Shown here: positions 16,316-25,876 of the stretch, one piece after another
How the letters are laid out: each line of letters begins with the position of its first letter
How positions within the stretch are numbered: the stretch's first letter is position 1
Assembly: GCA_029961745.1 (NCBI GenBank)
Contig: CP124680.1
Span: 62,001 to 126,000, forward strand
Source: Nocardioides sp. L-11A
GTDB taxonomy: Bacteria > Actinomycetota > Actinomycetes > Propionibacteriales > Nocardioidaceae
Length of the DNA: 64,000 bases
Direction of reading: 5' to 3'
Made by a program: the position numbers and the translations under genes
The notes under the pieces: generated by a model
Database searches by the model: none
What the model saw: only the letters and a program-made list of their open reading frames with translations
Told to the model about the DNA's origin: nothing

Positions 16316-17554
16316 ATGGACCAGGCTCACCTCGACGACATCGAGCGTCTGTACGAAGACCTGCACGCCCACCCGGAACTCGCCTACCAAGAGGTCCGCA
16401 CGGCCGGCGTCCTCGCGGATCGGGTCACAGCCGCCGGCTTCGCCGTGAGCACGGGCGTGGGCGGCACCGGCGTGGTCGGCGTCCTCGCGAACGGTCCCGG
16501 GCCGGTCGTCCTCCTGCGCGCGGACATGGACGGCCTGCCCGTTAAGGAGGAGACCAGCCTTCCGTACGCGAGCCAGGAGGTCGCCACGGGCAAGGGCGGC
16601 GTCGCCACACCGCTCATGCACGCGTGCGGCCACGACGTGCACATGGCCTGCCTTGTCGGTGCGGCCGAGGAGCTCGCGTGGCAACGGGATTCCTGGGGCG
16701 GGACTCTGGTTGTGCTCTTCCAGCCGGCGGAGGAGGGCGCCGGCGGCGCCCGCGCGATGATCGAGGACGGCCTGTTCGACCTGTTCGCTCGTCCGGACGT
16801 GATCCTCGGCCAGCACGTGTTTCCGTTCGAGGCGGGGACGGTCGGTTACCGGTCCGGGCCGATCCTCGCCGCGTCCGACGCCTACGACATCCGGGTGCAC
16901 GGCCGGGGCGGGCACGGCTCGCAGCCGCAAGCGGTCGTCGACCCGATCGTGCTCGCCGCGTCGATCGTGACCAGGATCCAGACCATCGTGTCGCGGGAGG
17001 TCTCGCCGGCGGACCGGGTCGTGGTGACCGTGGGGCAGCTCCATGCCGGCGTCGCCGGCAACATCGTCCCGGACCACGCGGACCTCACCGTCAGCGCGCG
17101 GACCTTCGACGAGGCCGTCGCCGAGCGGGTGACCGGCTCCCTGCGCCGGATCGTCGAGGCCGAGTGCGCGGCCTCCGGCTCACCCAGGCCGCCCGAGTTC
17201 CGCGAGCTGTTCGGGTTCAAGCCGACGATCAACGACCCAGAGGCCACCGATCGGGTGGTCGCGGCGCACCGCTCCGTTCTCGGCGCCGCGCACGTGCGGG
17301 AGATCGAGCCGATCATGGGCAGCGAGGACTTCCCGGAGTTCGGTCGCGCCTGTGGCGCGCCCTCGGTGTTCTGGGCGTTGGGCGGGGTCGAGCCAGAGGA
17401 GTACCGCAGCGCCCGGGACGCGGACCGGATCGACCAGCTGCCCACAAACCACTCGCCGCAGTTCGCCCCCTGCCCGCATCCGACGCTCGCGACGGGCGTC
17501 GCTGCGCTCGTCGCCGCGGCTCGTGCCTGGCTCTCTCCCGGGGGTGGGTGGTGA
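16316..17554 (+). CDS. M20-family amidohydrolase (N-acyl amino acid deacylase type)
   Basis: A 412-residue zinc hydrolase of the aminoacylase/hippurate hydrolase group. Metal-site motifs are visible: RADMDGLPVKEE near residue 68, HACGHDVHMA near 102, PAEEGAGGAR near 140 and the HVFPFEAGTVGY loop. Enzymes of this group cleave the amide of N-acyl amino acids and related compounds. It is the first gene of a tight operon with the aldolase-like, GMC and aldehyde dehydrogenase genes (its stop overlaps the next GTG). In this setting removal of an N-acyl group such as dichloroacetyl is proposed; the substrate is inference. Confidence 0.9.
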   Translation: MDQAHLDDIERLYEDLHAHPELAYQEVRTAGVLADRVTAAGFAVSTGVGGTGVVGVLANGPGPVVLLRADMDGLPVKEETSLPYASQEVATGKGGVATPLMHACGHDVHMACLVGAAEELAWQRDSWGGTLVVLFQPAEEGAGGARAMIEDGLFDLFARPDVILGQHVFPFEAGTVGYRSGPILAASDAYDIRVHGRGGHGSQPQAVVDPIVLAASIVTRIQTIVSREVSPADRVVVTVGQLHAGVAGNIVPDHADLTVSARTFDEAVAERVTGSLRRIVEAECAASGSPRPPEFRELFGFKPTINDPEATDRVVAAHRSVLGAAHVREIEPIMGSEDFPEFGRACGAPSVFWALGGVEPEEYRSARDADRIDQLPTNHSPQFAPCPHPTLATGVAALVAAARAWLSPGGGW

Positions 17555-18648
17555 GCCGCCGGATCGCCCTGGCCAGTGACAACTGGTCGCCGACCCACCC
17601 CGACCTGTTGGCGGCCCTGGCGGCGGCCAACGACGGCCCCGCGCCGGCGTACGGCTCCGACGGGTGGTCCGCCGGCGCGGCGAAGGCCTTCCGCGCCGAG
17701 TTCGGCCCCCGCGTGAGGGTGTATCCGACCTTCGGGGGTACCGGTGCCAACACTGTCGCCCTCGCCGCGTCGCTGACCGGCGCGCACGAGGCGGTCGTCT
17801 GTGCCGCCGACAGCCACGTCCTCACCGACGAGGCAGGAGCGCTGGCCCGGTTCGCCGGCGCCTCGCTCGTTTCCGTCGCCACTGACGACGGGATGTTGGA
17901 CATCGGGAGCCTCGAGGCAGCGTTGCGCCCGTTCGTCCGCGGCGAGCACCAGGTCAGGCCCACCGTGGTGACGCTCGCCAACGCGACCGAGACCGGCCGC
18001 GTGTACGACGCCGACCAGGTCCGGGAGCTGGCGGACTGGGCGCACGCGAGGGATCTGCTCGTCCACCTGGACGGCGCACGGCTCGCCAACGCCGCTGTGC
18101 ACGAGGGGGCCTCCTTGCGCGACCTCAGCATCGGGGCGGGCGTCGACGTGCTGACCCTGGGCGGGGCCAAGAACGGAATGATGTTCGGCGAGGCGGTGGT
18201 CGTCGCCTCGCGAGCACGCGTTCCGGACCTCCGGGTGCGACACGTCCGGAAGCAAGCGGGCCAGCTCGCCTCGAAGCAGCGCTACATCGGCGCCCAGTTT
18301 CACCACTACCTGCAGGCCGGGCTGTGGCGGGCCAACGCCGAGCGAGCCAACGAGGCCGCCCGTCGGCTAGCCGAAGGGCTGGCGGAGCTGCCGGGTGCGC
18401 GACTCGCCTTCCCGGTCGAGGCGAACCTGGTGTTCGTGGACCTGAGCGTCCGTATCCGGGCCGCCTTGGCCGACATCGCCGACTTCCACGTGTACGACGA
18501 GGACAGCGGACGATGCCGTCTGGTCTGCTCCTACGACACGGACCCCGCCGACATCGCAGAATTCCTGGCAGTGGCAACAGCCGCCGCCACCACCCGACGG
18601 CGGCGACCAGCCGCGACACGTCCAACGCCCCGAGGAGCGAACGCATGA
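17551..18648 (+). CDS. PLP-dependent aldolase, L-threonine aldolase / beta-hydroxy amino acid lyase family
   Basis: A 365-residue fold-type I PLP enzyme. The PLP lysine is K207 in LGGAKNGMMFGE; the aspartate that binds the cofactor ring is in VHLDGARLANA; the N-terminal RRIALASDNWSPTHPDLL and PTFGGTGANTVAL are characteristic. Family members split beta-hydroxy-alpha-amino acids into glycine and an aldehyde, and phenylserines are well-known substrates. Start GTG 17551 overlaps the upstream stop (GTGA). Located between an amidohydrolase and alcohol/aldehyde oxidising enzymes, retro-aldol cleavage of an aryl-serine is the natural reading. The last 20 residues are Arg/Pro-rich and probably disordered. 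Confidence 0.9.
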   Translation: MSRRIALASDNWSPTHPDLLAALAAANDGPAPAYGSDGWSAGAAKAFRAEFGPRVRVYPTFGGTGANTVALAASLTGAHEAVVCAADSHVLTDEAGALARFAGASLVSVATDDGMLDIGSLEAALRPFVRGEHQVRPTVVTLANATETGRVYDADQVRELADWAHARDLLVHLDGARLANAAVHEGASLRDLSIGAGVDVLTLGGAKNGMMFGEAVVVASRARVPDLRVRHVRKQAGQLASKQRYIGAQFHHYLQAGLWRANAERANEAARRLAEGLAELPGARLAFPVEANLVFVDLSVRIRAALADIADFHVYDEDSGRCRLVCSYDTDPADIAEFLAVATAAATTRRRRPAATRPTPRGANA

Positions 18649-20210
18649 CCGAGAACGACTGGGACCTGATCGTGGTGGGCGCGGGCTCCGCAGGTGCGGC
18701 GCTCGCCGCCCGCGCCGCGGCCGGCGGGCGCCGGGTCCTCCTGCTCGAGGGCGGGCCCGACTACCGCTCGCGTGATATGCCTGAGGTCTGGCGCTCGCCG
18801 AACCCGCTCCGCGCGCTTCTCGACCCCGAGGCCACCAAGAGCCTGGTGTGGCGTGACCTGATGGCCACGCGCACGGAGCACCAGGAGGCCCAGCCGTACT
18901 GGAGGGGCCGAGGTGTCGGCGGCAGCTCGTCGGTCAACGGCCAGATCGCGATTCGGCCACCGCTGGAGGACTTCGACGACTACGCAGCGCTCGGGGCCGA
19001 CGGCTGGGACCGGGACAGCGTGCTGCCGTACTTCACGCGCCTCGAGGACGACCAGGACTATGGCGCCACGGCGTACCACGGCAGTGGCGGCCCGATCCCG
19101 GTCTTCCGGACTGACCCGGCCGACTGGGGCTCGGTCGACCGCGCCCTGCACGACGCCGCCCTCGGTGCCGGCTTCGGGTGGGAGGACGACGTGAACGCGC
19201 CGGGCGCGACGGGCGTCTCGCGCTACCCGATCAACAGCCGAGGTGGTCGGCGGGTCACCACGAACGACGCGTACCTGGAGCCGATGCGAGCAGATCCGAA
19301 CCTCGACATCCGCGGCGGCGTCGTGGTCGACCGACTGCTCATCGACGGCGATCGGGTCGCGGGCGTCACCGCGGTCGTCGACGGCGCCCCCACCGAGTTC
19401 CGGGCCGATCTCACCGTCTTGTCGGCGGGCGCCATCCACTCACCCGCGATCCTGCAGCGCAGCGGCATCGGGCCGGCGGACGTCCTCGAGCGCGCCGGCG
19501 TACAAGTCCGGGCGGACCTCGCGGTCGGTCGTGCGCTCCAGGACCATCCCGTGGTCTTCGTGCGGATCCCGTTGACCGAGGAGTCGGCCGTCACGTCCGT
19601 GGACGGGCGGCACACAAACGTCACTGTGCGCTACACGAGCGAGGGACCAGGCTCGGTCTTCAACGACATGCTGATCATGTCGGGGAACCAGAACGTGCTG
19701 GCCATGGAGCGGGCCGACGTCCGATTCGGCGCCGGCGCCGTCGGGCTGTGGGTGAACCGGGTGTACGCCGAGGGCACCGTATCGATCGTGGGCACCGACC
19801 CGCGGGTCCAGCCGTTCGTGCGCCAGCGGATGCTCGACGACGAGAGGGACCTGGCCCGCTTGCGCCACGGCATCCGGCTGGTCGCCGACCTGTGCCGCTC
19901 GGACGCGGTCGCGGCGATCTCGGCCGGCAACCTGCCGGAGCTCAATGCCGAGCTGTTCGCGGCGATCGACGACGACCGCCGGCTGGACGAGTTCCTTCTG
20001 GCGACTGCCGCCGACGCCCAGCATCCGACGAGCACGTGCCGCATCGGTCGCGGCGACGACCCGAGGGCCGTGGTCGACAGCAGGGGCCGGCTGCACGGGT
20101 TCCGTGGCGTCATGGTCGCGGACGCCTCGATCCTCCCGTTCGTGCCGCGAGCCAACACCCACCTCGCAGCCGTCATGGTCGGCGAGTATCTCGCCGACAA
20201 GCTGGGGTGA
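18645..20210 (+). CDS. GMC-family FAD-dependent alcohol oxidoreductase
   Basis: A 521-residue flavoprotein of the choline dehydrogenase type. The FAD-binding GAGSAGAALAARAA lies near residue 12, the signature GVGGSSSVNGQIAIR near 90, LSAGAIHSPAILQRSGIG near 260, and the catalytic pair H460 (QHPTSTCRIG) and N504 (RANTHLAA) at the end. It oxidises a primary alcohol to an aldehyde. The ATG at 18645 overlaps the aldolase stop by 4 bp. GMC enzymes acting on the C3 hydroxyl of chloramphenicol have been reported (CapO type, from memory), which fits the surrounding genes; other aryl alcohols are possible. Confidence 0.92.
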   Translation: MTENDWDLIVVGAGSAGAALAARAAAGGRRVLLLEGGPDYRSRDMPEVWRSPNPLRALLDPEATKSLVWRDLMATRTEHQEAQPYWRGRGVGGSSSVNGQIAIRPPLEDFDDYAALGADGWDRDSVLPYFTRLEDDQDYGATAYHGSGGPIPVFRTDPADWGSVDRALHDAALGAGFGWEDDVNAPGATGVSRYPINSRGGRRVTTNDAYLEPMRADPNLDIRGGVVVDRLLIDGDRVAGVTAVVDGAPTEFRADLTVLSAGAIHSPAILQRSGIGPADVLERAGVQVRADLAVGRALQDHPVVFVRIPLTEESAVTSVDGRHTNVTVRYTSEGPGSVFNDMLIMSGNQNVLAMERADVRFGAGAVGLWVNRVYAEGTVSIVGTDPRVQPFVRQRMLDDERDLARLRHGIRLVADLCRSDAVAAISAGNLPELNAELFAAIDDDRRLDEFLLATAADAQHPTSTCRIGRGDDPRAVVDSRGRLHGFRGVMVADASILPFVPRANTHLAAVMVGEYLADKLG

Positions 20211-20215
20211 CGGCC

Positions 20216-21640
20216 ATGAAGCAGACCGCGATCGCCCATTGGGTCGCCGGTCGGCCCGTCGTGGCGGTAGGGGGCGGCGGCCGCCCGGTCCTCTCGCCGC
20301 ACGACGGCTCGGTCCTGGCCACGCTGCCGATCGGCACGGCGCGCGACGTTGGCGCTGCGGTGGACTCGGCGAGCGTGAGCCAAGTCGGCTGGGCCGCGCT
20401 CGGGCTGGCCGACCGGATCCGACGCATGGACGAGTTCGCGGCCGCGGTCGAGGAGCACGTCGAGGAGCTGGCGACCTTGCAGCGCCTCGAGATGGGCCAG
20501 CCGCTGGGGCTCGGGCGGATGCTGATCCTCCAGGGCGCCGCGGCCCTCCGCTCGGCCTGTGCGACGGCGAAGCAGTACGCCTTCTCGGTCGAGGCTGCCG
20601 GCGAGGACGGCGCCAGCCGCCTCGAGCGGCGGCCCCTCGGAGTCGCGGCGCTGATCACGCCGTGGAACTCGCCGGTTCTCTCCGTCCTGGAGCAGTGTGG
20701 GCCGATCCTGCTCAGCGGGAACGCGCTGGTGGTCAAGCCGTCGGAGCTGTGCCCGATGTCGGTGGCGTTCCTCTCCTCGATCTCGCCGCTCCCGCCCGGG
20801 GTGATGAACGTCGTCCACGGCGACGGGAGCACTGGCGCTCTGCTCAGTGCGCACGAGGCTGTCCGACTGGTGAGCTTCACCGGCTCGGTCGGCTCGGGCC
20901 GGGCGGTGGCACTCGCCGCCGCACAGAAGCTGATGCGTGCGACGCTCGAGCTCGGCGGGAAGGACGCGGTCGTCGTCGACCGTGACGTCGACGTCGAGAG
21001 CGTCGCCGCGCAGGTCGCGCTCGGCTCTCTGCTGAACAGCGGGCAGATCTGCACCTCGATGGAGCGTGTATACGTCCACCAGGACATCGCCCCGGCCTTC
21101 ACCGAGGCGGTGGGTGTGGCAGTCGAGGCATGGGGCTTCGACGACGGAGGAGCCGCCATGCCGGCGCTGGGGCCGCTGGCCTCGGGCCGTCAGCGCGACC
21201 TGGTGGTCGCTCAGCTGCGGGACGCGGCCGACCGGGGCGCCCGGGTGGTGCGCGGCGGCGTCGTACCGGAGGGTCCAGGGAACCGCCTGCCGGCCACGGT
21301 CGTAACCGGCGTGAACGCCTCGATGTCGCTGATGCGGGAGGAGACCTTCGGGCCGGTCGTCGCGATCGAGTCGATCGGCTCGTTCGAGGCCGGCTTGCGC
21401 CAGGCGGCCGCGAGCACGTACGGCCTGGGTGCCACCGTCTACTCGAACGACGAGGCGCACCTGGCGGCGGCGGCCGAGCTCCCCGTCGCCCTCGTCTGGC
21501 TCAATCAGTGGCAGGGCCGGGGTGGGATCATGGTCTACGAGCCCACCAAGTCCAGCGGGATGGGGGCCACCGGCGGCTCGGCGTCGTTCGACGCGGCGAC
21601 CCGGCCCCAGACCGTGTACCGAGGCCCTCGACTGCCGTGA
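20216..21640 (+). CDS. NAD(P)-dependent aldehyde dehydrogenase, first of two
   Basis: A 474-residue aldehyde dehydrogenase with the cofactor/active-site motif TPWNSP, general base E245 (LELGGKD) and nucleophile C279 (NSGQICTS). It begins 6 bp after the GMC gene, so it probably receives that enzyme's aldehyde product and makes the carboxylate. It differs clearly from the second aldehyde dehydrogenase at 22572, which lies behind a separate promoter. The product assignment is inference from order. Confidence 0.9.
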   Translation: MKQTAIAHWVAGRPVVAVGGGGRPVLSPHDGSVLATLPIGTARDVGAAVDSASVSQVGWAALGLADRIRRMDEFAAAVEEHVEELATLQRLEMGQPLGLGRMLILQGAAALRSACATAKQYAFSVEAAGEDGASRLERRPLGVAALITPWNSPVLSVLEQCGPILLSGNALVVKPSELCPMSVAFLSSISPLPPGVMNVVHGDGSTGALLSAHEAVRLVSFTGSVGSGRAVALAAAQKLMRATLELGGKDAVVVDRDVDVESVAAQVALGSLLNSGQICTSMERVYVHQDIAPAFTEAVGVAVEAWGFDDGGAAMPALGPLASGRQRDLVVAQLRDAADRGARVVRGGVVPEGPGNRLPATVVTGVNASMSLMREETFGPVVAIESIGSFEAGLRQAAASTYGLGATVYSNDEAHLAAAAELPVALVWLNQWQGRGGIMVYEPTKSSGMGATGGSASFDAATRPQTVYRGPRLP

Positions 21641-21707
21641 TGCCGGCCCCCGCCATACTGATGCGCTGCACGCTGTCTCGAGACTCTCGGAAGGAGAGGG
21701 CCAGCCG

Positions 21708-22487
21708 ATGGGTCGACTAGCACCTGAGGACGAGCAGGCCCGGCGCGCCCGCACGCTCCCCGACGGGGTCAACCCCGCCGACTTCTCCGAGGCCCTGGCG
21801 CGCGGCCTGGCCGTCCTCGAGGCGTTCGGCACCGACCGAGACCGACTGACCCAGGCGGAGGCCGCCAAGCTGGTCGGCGTCTCGAGGGCGACCGTGCGGC
21901 GCGCGATCCTGACCTTGGAGTTCCTCGGCTACCTCCGCAGCGACGGCCGCTCCTACGAACTCACATCCCAGGTGATGGCCCTGTCCGGCCGCTACCTGGG
22001 TTCTAACCCGGTGAGCTCCGTGCTCCAGCCGTCGTGCGACCGGATCGGCGCCCGCTTCAACGCGCCCTGCTCTGTCGCCGTGCTCGACCGGGACGACGCC
22101 CTGATCGTCGCCCGCTTCGTGCCCGACCACCTGATCGCGATTGGGACCGGGATCGGCTTCCGTACCCCGGCGCGGGTCTCGTCCCTGGGCCGGGTCCTGG
22201 TCGCGAGCCTGCCCGAGGATCAGGCCGCCGCCTACCTCGGCGGCGCGAGTGGCCTGACCGAGGCCGAGCTCGCCGAGGTGCGCAGCGACGGCTACAGCTA
22301 TGTGGCCGACGACATCGAGGCCGGCAAGCACTCGATCGCCGTTCCGGTGGCCCGCTGGGACGGCCGGATCGTGGCCGCGCTCCACGTCGGGGCGACCAAG
22401 GAGGAGATCTCGCCGGACCGGATGCGTGGCGAGGTGCTCGGCGCCCTGCTCGACGAGGTCGCCCAGCGGCAACCGCAGCTGATCTGA
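21708..22487 (+). CDS. IclR-family transcriptional regulator (PcaR/PobR group)
   Basis: A 259-residue regulator with an N-terminal winged helix (LAVLEAFGTDRDRLTQAEAAKLVGVSRATVRRAILTLEFLGYL) and a C-terminal effector domain (VARFVPDHLIAIGTGIGFRTPARVSSLGRVLVA...YSYVADDIEAGKHSIAVPV). The PcaR/PobR subgroup senses aromatic acids. The ATG at 21708 has AAGGAG upstream; the longer frame runs into the aldehyde dehydrogenase and is rejected. IclR-type palindromes lie in the transporter/amidohydrolase promoter, the likely targets. Confidence 0.9.
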   Translation: MGRLAPEDEQARRARTLPDGVNPADFSEALARGLAVLEAFGTDRDRLTQAEAAKLVGVSRATVRRAILTLEFLGYLRSDGRSYELTSQVMALSGRYLGSNPVSSVLQPSCDRIGARFNAPCSVAVLDRDDALIVARFVPDHLIAIGTGIGFRTPARVSSLGRVLVASLPEDQAAAYLGGASGLTEAELAEVRSDGYSYVADDIEAGKHSIAVPVARWDGRIVAALHVGATKEEISPDRMRGEVLGALLDEVAQRQPQLI

Positions 22488-22527
22488 GCTCGATGGGGCT
22501 GGTGACAGCCTGGCGTCCGCCATTTAC

Positions 22528-22550
22528 GTTACGAATCATATCTGTAATAC
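22528..22550. promoter_or_regulatory. TetR-type operator, site 1
   Basis: GTTACGAATC...CTGTAATAC, an AT-rich imperfect palindrome about 20 bp before the ribosome-binding site of the second aldehyde dehydrogenase. It shares the GTTAC and GTAAT arms with sites at 25240-25260 and 26517-26538, although its spacing is 2 bp longer. Confidence 0.6.
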
Positions 22551-22571
22551 AACAGGTGAGGAAGGTCGACC

Positions 22572-24023
22572 ATGGAAACTTTGGAGCCGCGAGGCCTGTA
22601 CTACGCGGGTGGCTGGCAGCGCCCGGCGACGGACGCCACCATCGTGACGCGCAACGCCGCGACGCTCGAGACCGTCGGCTCGACGAGTGCCGCGACGCCC
22701 GAGGACGTCGACGCCGCCGTGCGCGGCGTTCGGCGCGCCCTCGACGAACCGGACGGCTGGTCGTCCTGGTCGGCAGCCGATCGCGCCGACCGGCTGGAGG
22801 CGCTGGCCGACGCCCTCGCGACGCGCGGGCCGCGGATCGCCCAGGTGGTCTCCGCGCAGAACGGCATGCCGATCCAGCTCGCGGCGCAGCTCGAGGCCGG
22901 TATGCCCGCTGCGACGCTGCGGTACTACGCCGACTTCATCCGCGAGAAAGACTTCGCCCCGCTGCGCGCGGGTCGGCACGGAGGCACCGCGCAGGTCCGC
23001 GAGGAGCCGGTCGGCGTGGTCGCCGGCATCGTGCCCTGGAACTTCCCCCAGACCCTGGCCTTCACCAAGCTCGCGCCCGCCCTGGCTGCCGGGTGCGGCA
23101 TCGTGCTGAAGCCGTCTCCCGAGACCGCGCTCGACAGCCTCCTCGTCGCCGACGCCCTCGAGGAGGCGGGCTTCCCGGCGGGTGTGGTCGGCATCCTCCC
23201 GGGAGGCGCGGAGGTCGGCGCGGCGCTGGTCGCCCACCCGGGGGTCGACAAGGTCTCGTTCACCGGCTCAACCGAGGTCGGGAGATCGATCGCCGAGCAG
23301 TGCGGGCGCCTGCTACGACCGGCGAGCACCGAGCTAGGCGGCAAGTCGGCCGCGGTACTGCTCGAGGACGTGGACCTGACCAAGCGTTGGGGTGACCTCT
23401 TCGGCGCGGCGCTCCTCAACAACGGGCAGACCTGCTACGCGACGACCCGGCTCCTGGTCCCTCGCTCACGATACGAGGAGCTGGTCGGATCGGTGGCCGC
23501 GTTCGTCGGCTCTCTCGTCGTCGGCGACCCCTCGGATCCCACGGTCCAGGTCGGCCCTCTCGTGTCGGAGCGCCAGCGGGACCGGGTCATCTCGCTGATC
23601 GCAACTGGTGTCGCCGAGGGTGGCCGGGTCGTGGTCGGCGGCGGTCCGGGTGAGCGCTTCGGGCCGGGCTGGTTTGTGGAACCGACCGTGGTCGCCGACG
23701 TCGACACCACCTCGACGCTCGCGCAGACCGAGATCTTCGGGCCGGTCCTGACCATCACGCCGTACGACGACGTCGCCGAGGCGGTCAGCCTCGCGAACGC
23801 AACCCCGTTCGGGTTGTGCGGCACGGTGTGGACCGAGGACCTCGCGCTCGGTGCTCGGGTCGCCGGGCGGCTGCACGCGGGTGCAGTCGGCGTCAACGGC
23901 TACGTCCCCGACCCCGCGTTCTCGTTCGGGGGATGGAAGGCGAGCGGCCTGGGCCGAGAGCTCGGCCCGGAGGGACTCGCCGGGTACCTGCGGGTCCAGA
24001 CCGTCCACCTCGCGGCCGGCTGA
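22572..24023 (+). CDS. NAD-dependent aldehyde dehydrogenase, second of two
   Basis: A 483-residue enzyme with VPWNFPQ, general base E254 (TELGGKS) and nucleophile C288 (NNGQTCYAT), plus the C-terminal FGGWKASGLGRELGPEGL typical of benzaldehyde/betaine aldehyde dehydrogenases. The ATG follows GAGGAAGG. It has its own promoter with a TetR-type operator and precedes the nitrobenzoate genes, so oxidation of 4-nitrobenzaldehyde to 4-nitrobenzoate is the role I would assign. Substrate not provable here. Confidence 0.9.
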   Translation: METLEPRGLYYAGGWQRPATDATIVTRNAATLETVGSTSAATPEDVDAAVRGVRRALDEPDGWSSWSAADRADRLEALADALATRGPRIAQVVSAQNGMPIQLAAQLEAGMPAATLRYYADFIREKDFAPLRAGRHGGTAQVREEPVGVVAGIVPWNFPQTLAFTKLAPALAAGCGIVLKPSPETALDSLLVADALEEAGFPAGVVGILPGGAEVGAALVAHPGVDKVSFTGSTEVGRSIAEQCGRLLRPASTELGGKSAAVLLEDVDLTKRWGDLFGAALLNNGQTCYATTRLLVPRSRYEELVGSVAAFVGSLVVGDPSDPTVQVGPLVSERQRDRVISLIATGVAEGGRVVVGGGPGERFGPGWFVEPTVVADVDTTSTLAQTEIFGPVLTITPYDDVAEAVSLANATPFGLCGTVWTEDLALGARVAGRLHAGAVGVNGYVPDPAFSFGGWKASGLGRELGPEGLAGYLRVQTVHLAAG

Positions 24024-24051
24024 CGGCAACGCGGCGGTGGTAAGGGCCTGG

Positions 24052-25236
24052 TCAGTCGCGGCGGGTGTCGCGGATCACGGCGCGGATGCACAGCGCGCTC
24101 AGGCAGCCGACAGCCGCCAGCACGGCCGGTGCGGCCGGCGCGGGCGCGACGGCCGGGTCGGCGTCCACGATCGCCCAGGCATAGGTCGCGGCCCCGCCGA
24201 CCGCGCCCAAGGCCGAGGACATCGCGACGCAGATGGTGCGGTGGTCGGCGGGGAACAGCGCAGGCAGCAGCGCCGCGCCGCAGCCGAACGGCAGGGCCGC
24301 GGGTACGGCGAGCAGCGACGTCAGCAGGATCGGCCCAGGCTCGAGGAGAACGGCCGTCAGTGCCACGCCGGTGGCGGCGGTGGTGCCAGCCAGCACGATG
24401 TGCTGGCGGGAGTACGCGTCCGAGACGACGGCAGCAAGGCTGCCGGCCCCGGCCAGGGTGCCGAGGACGACGACCATGCCGGCCGCACCGACCGGCAGGG
24501 GCGGGCCGGCGCTCTCGGCGCCCATGGTGGCCACGGGCGCGGTCGCCATGGTGAACACTGCGAAGGTAGTGGAGAGGGCGGCCGCGGCGAGCAGGATCCG
24601 GCGCCAGCTGCGCAGGGAGATCGCCGCGGAGCTCGGTCGCGGGGCTCGCATGGGCGCGCGGAGGACTCGGCACAGCCGGAGCAGGCCCACGGCCACGACG
24701 GCGTGGGAACCGGCGATCCACGCGTCCACGCCGAGCAGGGCACCGGCATGGCGAGAGCCGACGGCGATTCCGGCGCCAGCGACGACGGCTGCGAGCACAC
24801 CCAGCTGGGGTGCCAGCCCGGCGCGGCCACGGCGGTTCGGTTCCGCGCCCCCGGCGCACAGGACGGCACTGAGCGGCCAGGCGCCTCCGGCCGCGACCGC
24901 GGCACCGCTCAGCAGTGCGCCGTGGACCGCGACGCTCGACGCCAGCGAACCGGGCAGCACGGCGAGCAGCGCCGTCGTCGCCGACGTACCGGCGCCGAAG
25001 CCGAGGCAGTGCCGAAGGGCCCAGGTGGCGCCGTACCGGTCGCCGAGCGCCCCGAAGACCATGCCGCCCACCAGTCGGGGTACCAGCACGAGGGCGGCCA
25101 GCGTCGACAGTGAGAAAGGCCCGCGCGCGACGGGCAGCGCCATCAAGGCGAACAGCGGGGTGAACACCGCGAAGGTGACCGACCTGGCCCAGGGGGGCCG
25201 CAGAACGGAGTCCCGCGGCGGCGGGTCGACAAGCAT
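24052..25236 (-). CDS. MFS transporter
   Basis: A 394-residue protein with about 12 transmembrane helices and the MFS loop VFGALGDRYGATWALRH near residue 65. It converges on the aldehyde dehydrogenase (28-bp gap) and diverges from the FMN reductase. The ATG ending at 25236 lies right beside the operator palindrome and has no visible ribosome-binding site, so translation may be leaderless; an upstream frame through the reductase is rejected. Likely uptake of an aromatic acid such as nitrobenzoate, or efflux of an intermediate. Confidence 0.85.
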   Translation of the reverse strand: MLVDPPPRDSVLRPPWARSVTFAVFTPLFALMALPVARGPFSLSTLAALVLVPRLVGGMVFGALGDRYGATWALRHCLGFGAGTSATTALLAVLPGSLASSVAVHGALLSGAAVAAGGAWPLSAVLCAGGAEPNRRGRAGLAPQLGVLAAVVAGAGIAVGSRHAGALLGVDAWIAGSHAVVAVGLLRLCRVLRAPMRAPRPSSAAISLRSWRRILLAAAALSTTFAVFTMATAPVATMGAESAGPPLPVGAAGMVVVLGTLAGAGSLAAVVSDAYSRQHIVLAGTTAATGVALTAVLLEPGPILLTSLLAVPAALPFGCGAALLPALFPADHRTICVAMSSALGAVGGAATYAWAIVDADPAVAPAPAAPAVLAAVGCLSALCIRAVIRDTRRD

Positions 25237-25239
25237 GAT

Positions 25240-25260
25240 ATTACAATACAAGATTGTAAC
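25240..25260. promoter_or_regulatory. TetR-type operator, site 2 (divergent MFS / FMN reductase)
   Basis: TTACAAT-ACAAG-ATTGTAA is a perfect palindrome centred in a 43-bp intergenic gap with very low GC. It overlaps the expected core promoters of both divergent genes. The inverse reads GTTACAATCTTGTATTGTAA, closely matching the site at 26517. Confidence 0.75.
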
Positions 25261-25279
25261 GATACGACAAGGAGTCGAG

Positions 25280-25876
25280 ATGACTGAGCATCCTCCCGTG
25301 ATCCAGGTGATCACGGGGAGCACCCGGCGCCAACGCGTCGGACACCATGTCGCCGCGTGGGTGGCAGAGCAAGCGGAAGGCCGACATGACCTCACGGTCG
25401 AGCGGGTCGACCTCGCCCAGGTCGACCTCCCGCTCTACGACGAGCCGATGCACCCCCGGCTGCGCCAGTACGAGCACGAGCACACACGCGCCTTCGGTCA
25501 ACTGATCGAGCGGGCCGAAGGGTTCATCATCGTCTTCCCGGAGTACAACCACAGCTTCAATGCGGCCTTGAAGAACGCCGTCGACCATCTCTTCCACGAG
25601 TGGTCGGACAAGCCGGTCGGCTTGGTTAGCTACGGGGGGATCTCCGGCGGGACCCGGGCCGCGGCCGCCCTGCGCCCAGTGCTGTCGTCGGTCGGGGCTG
25701 TCGCCCTGCGCGAGGCCGTGGTGGTCCCGTCGGTCGGCGCTCGGATCGAGGAGCAGGCATCGGGACGGCGCTTCTCTCCGAGCCCGGAGAACGACGAGGC
25801 GCTCGCGGACCTGCTCGACGCGCTGGTCCGGTGGATCCCCCGCTGTCGTTCGGCCGCGCCGTCAGGGGGCGAGTGA
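25280..25876 (+). CDS. NAD(P)H-dependent FMN reductase / quinone reductase family
   Basis: A 198-residue flavodoxin-fold protein. The FMN-phosphate loop [15 protein letters not shown] is at residue 11, [20 protein letters not shown] near 85 and [13 protein letters not shown] near 117. Such enzymes reduce FMN or quinones, and some reduce nitro or azo groups. ATG 25280 follows AAGGAGTCGAG. The 3' end overlaps the convergent tetR gene by 15 bp. In this cluster it could support nitro-group reduction or detoxify quinones. Confidence 0.88.
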   Translation: MTEHPPVIQVITGSTRRQRVGHHVAAWVAEQAEGRHDLTVERVDLAQVDLPLYDEPMHPRLRQYEHEHTRAFGQLIERAEGFIIVFPEYNHSFNAALKNAVDHLFHEWSDKPVGLVSYGGISGGTRAAAALRPVLSSVGAVALREAVVVPSVGARIEEQASGRRFSPSPENDEALADLLDALVRWIPRCRSAAPSGGE

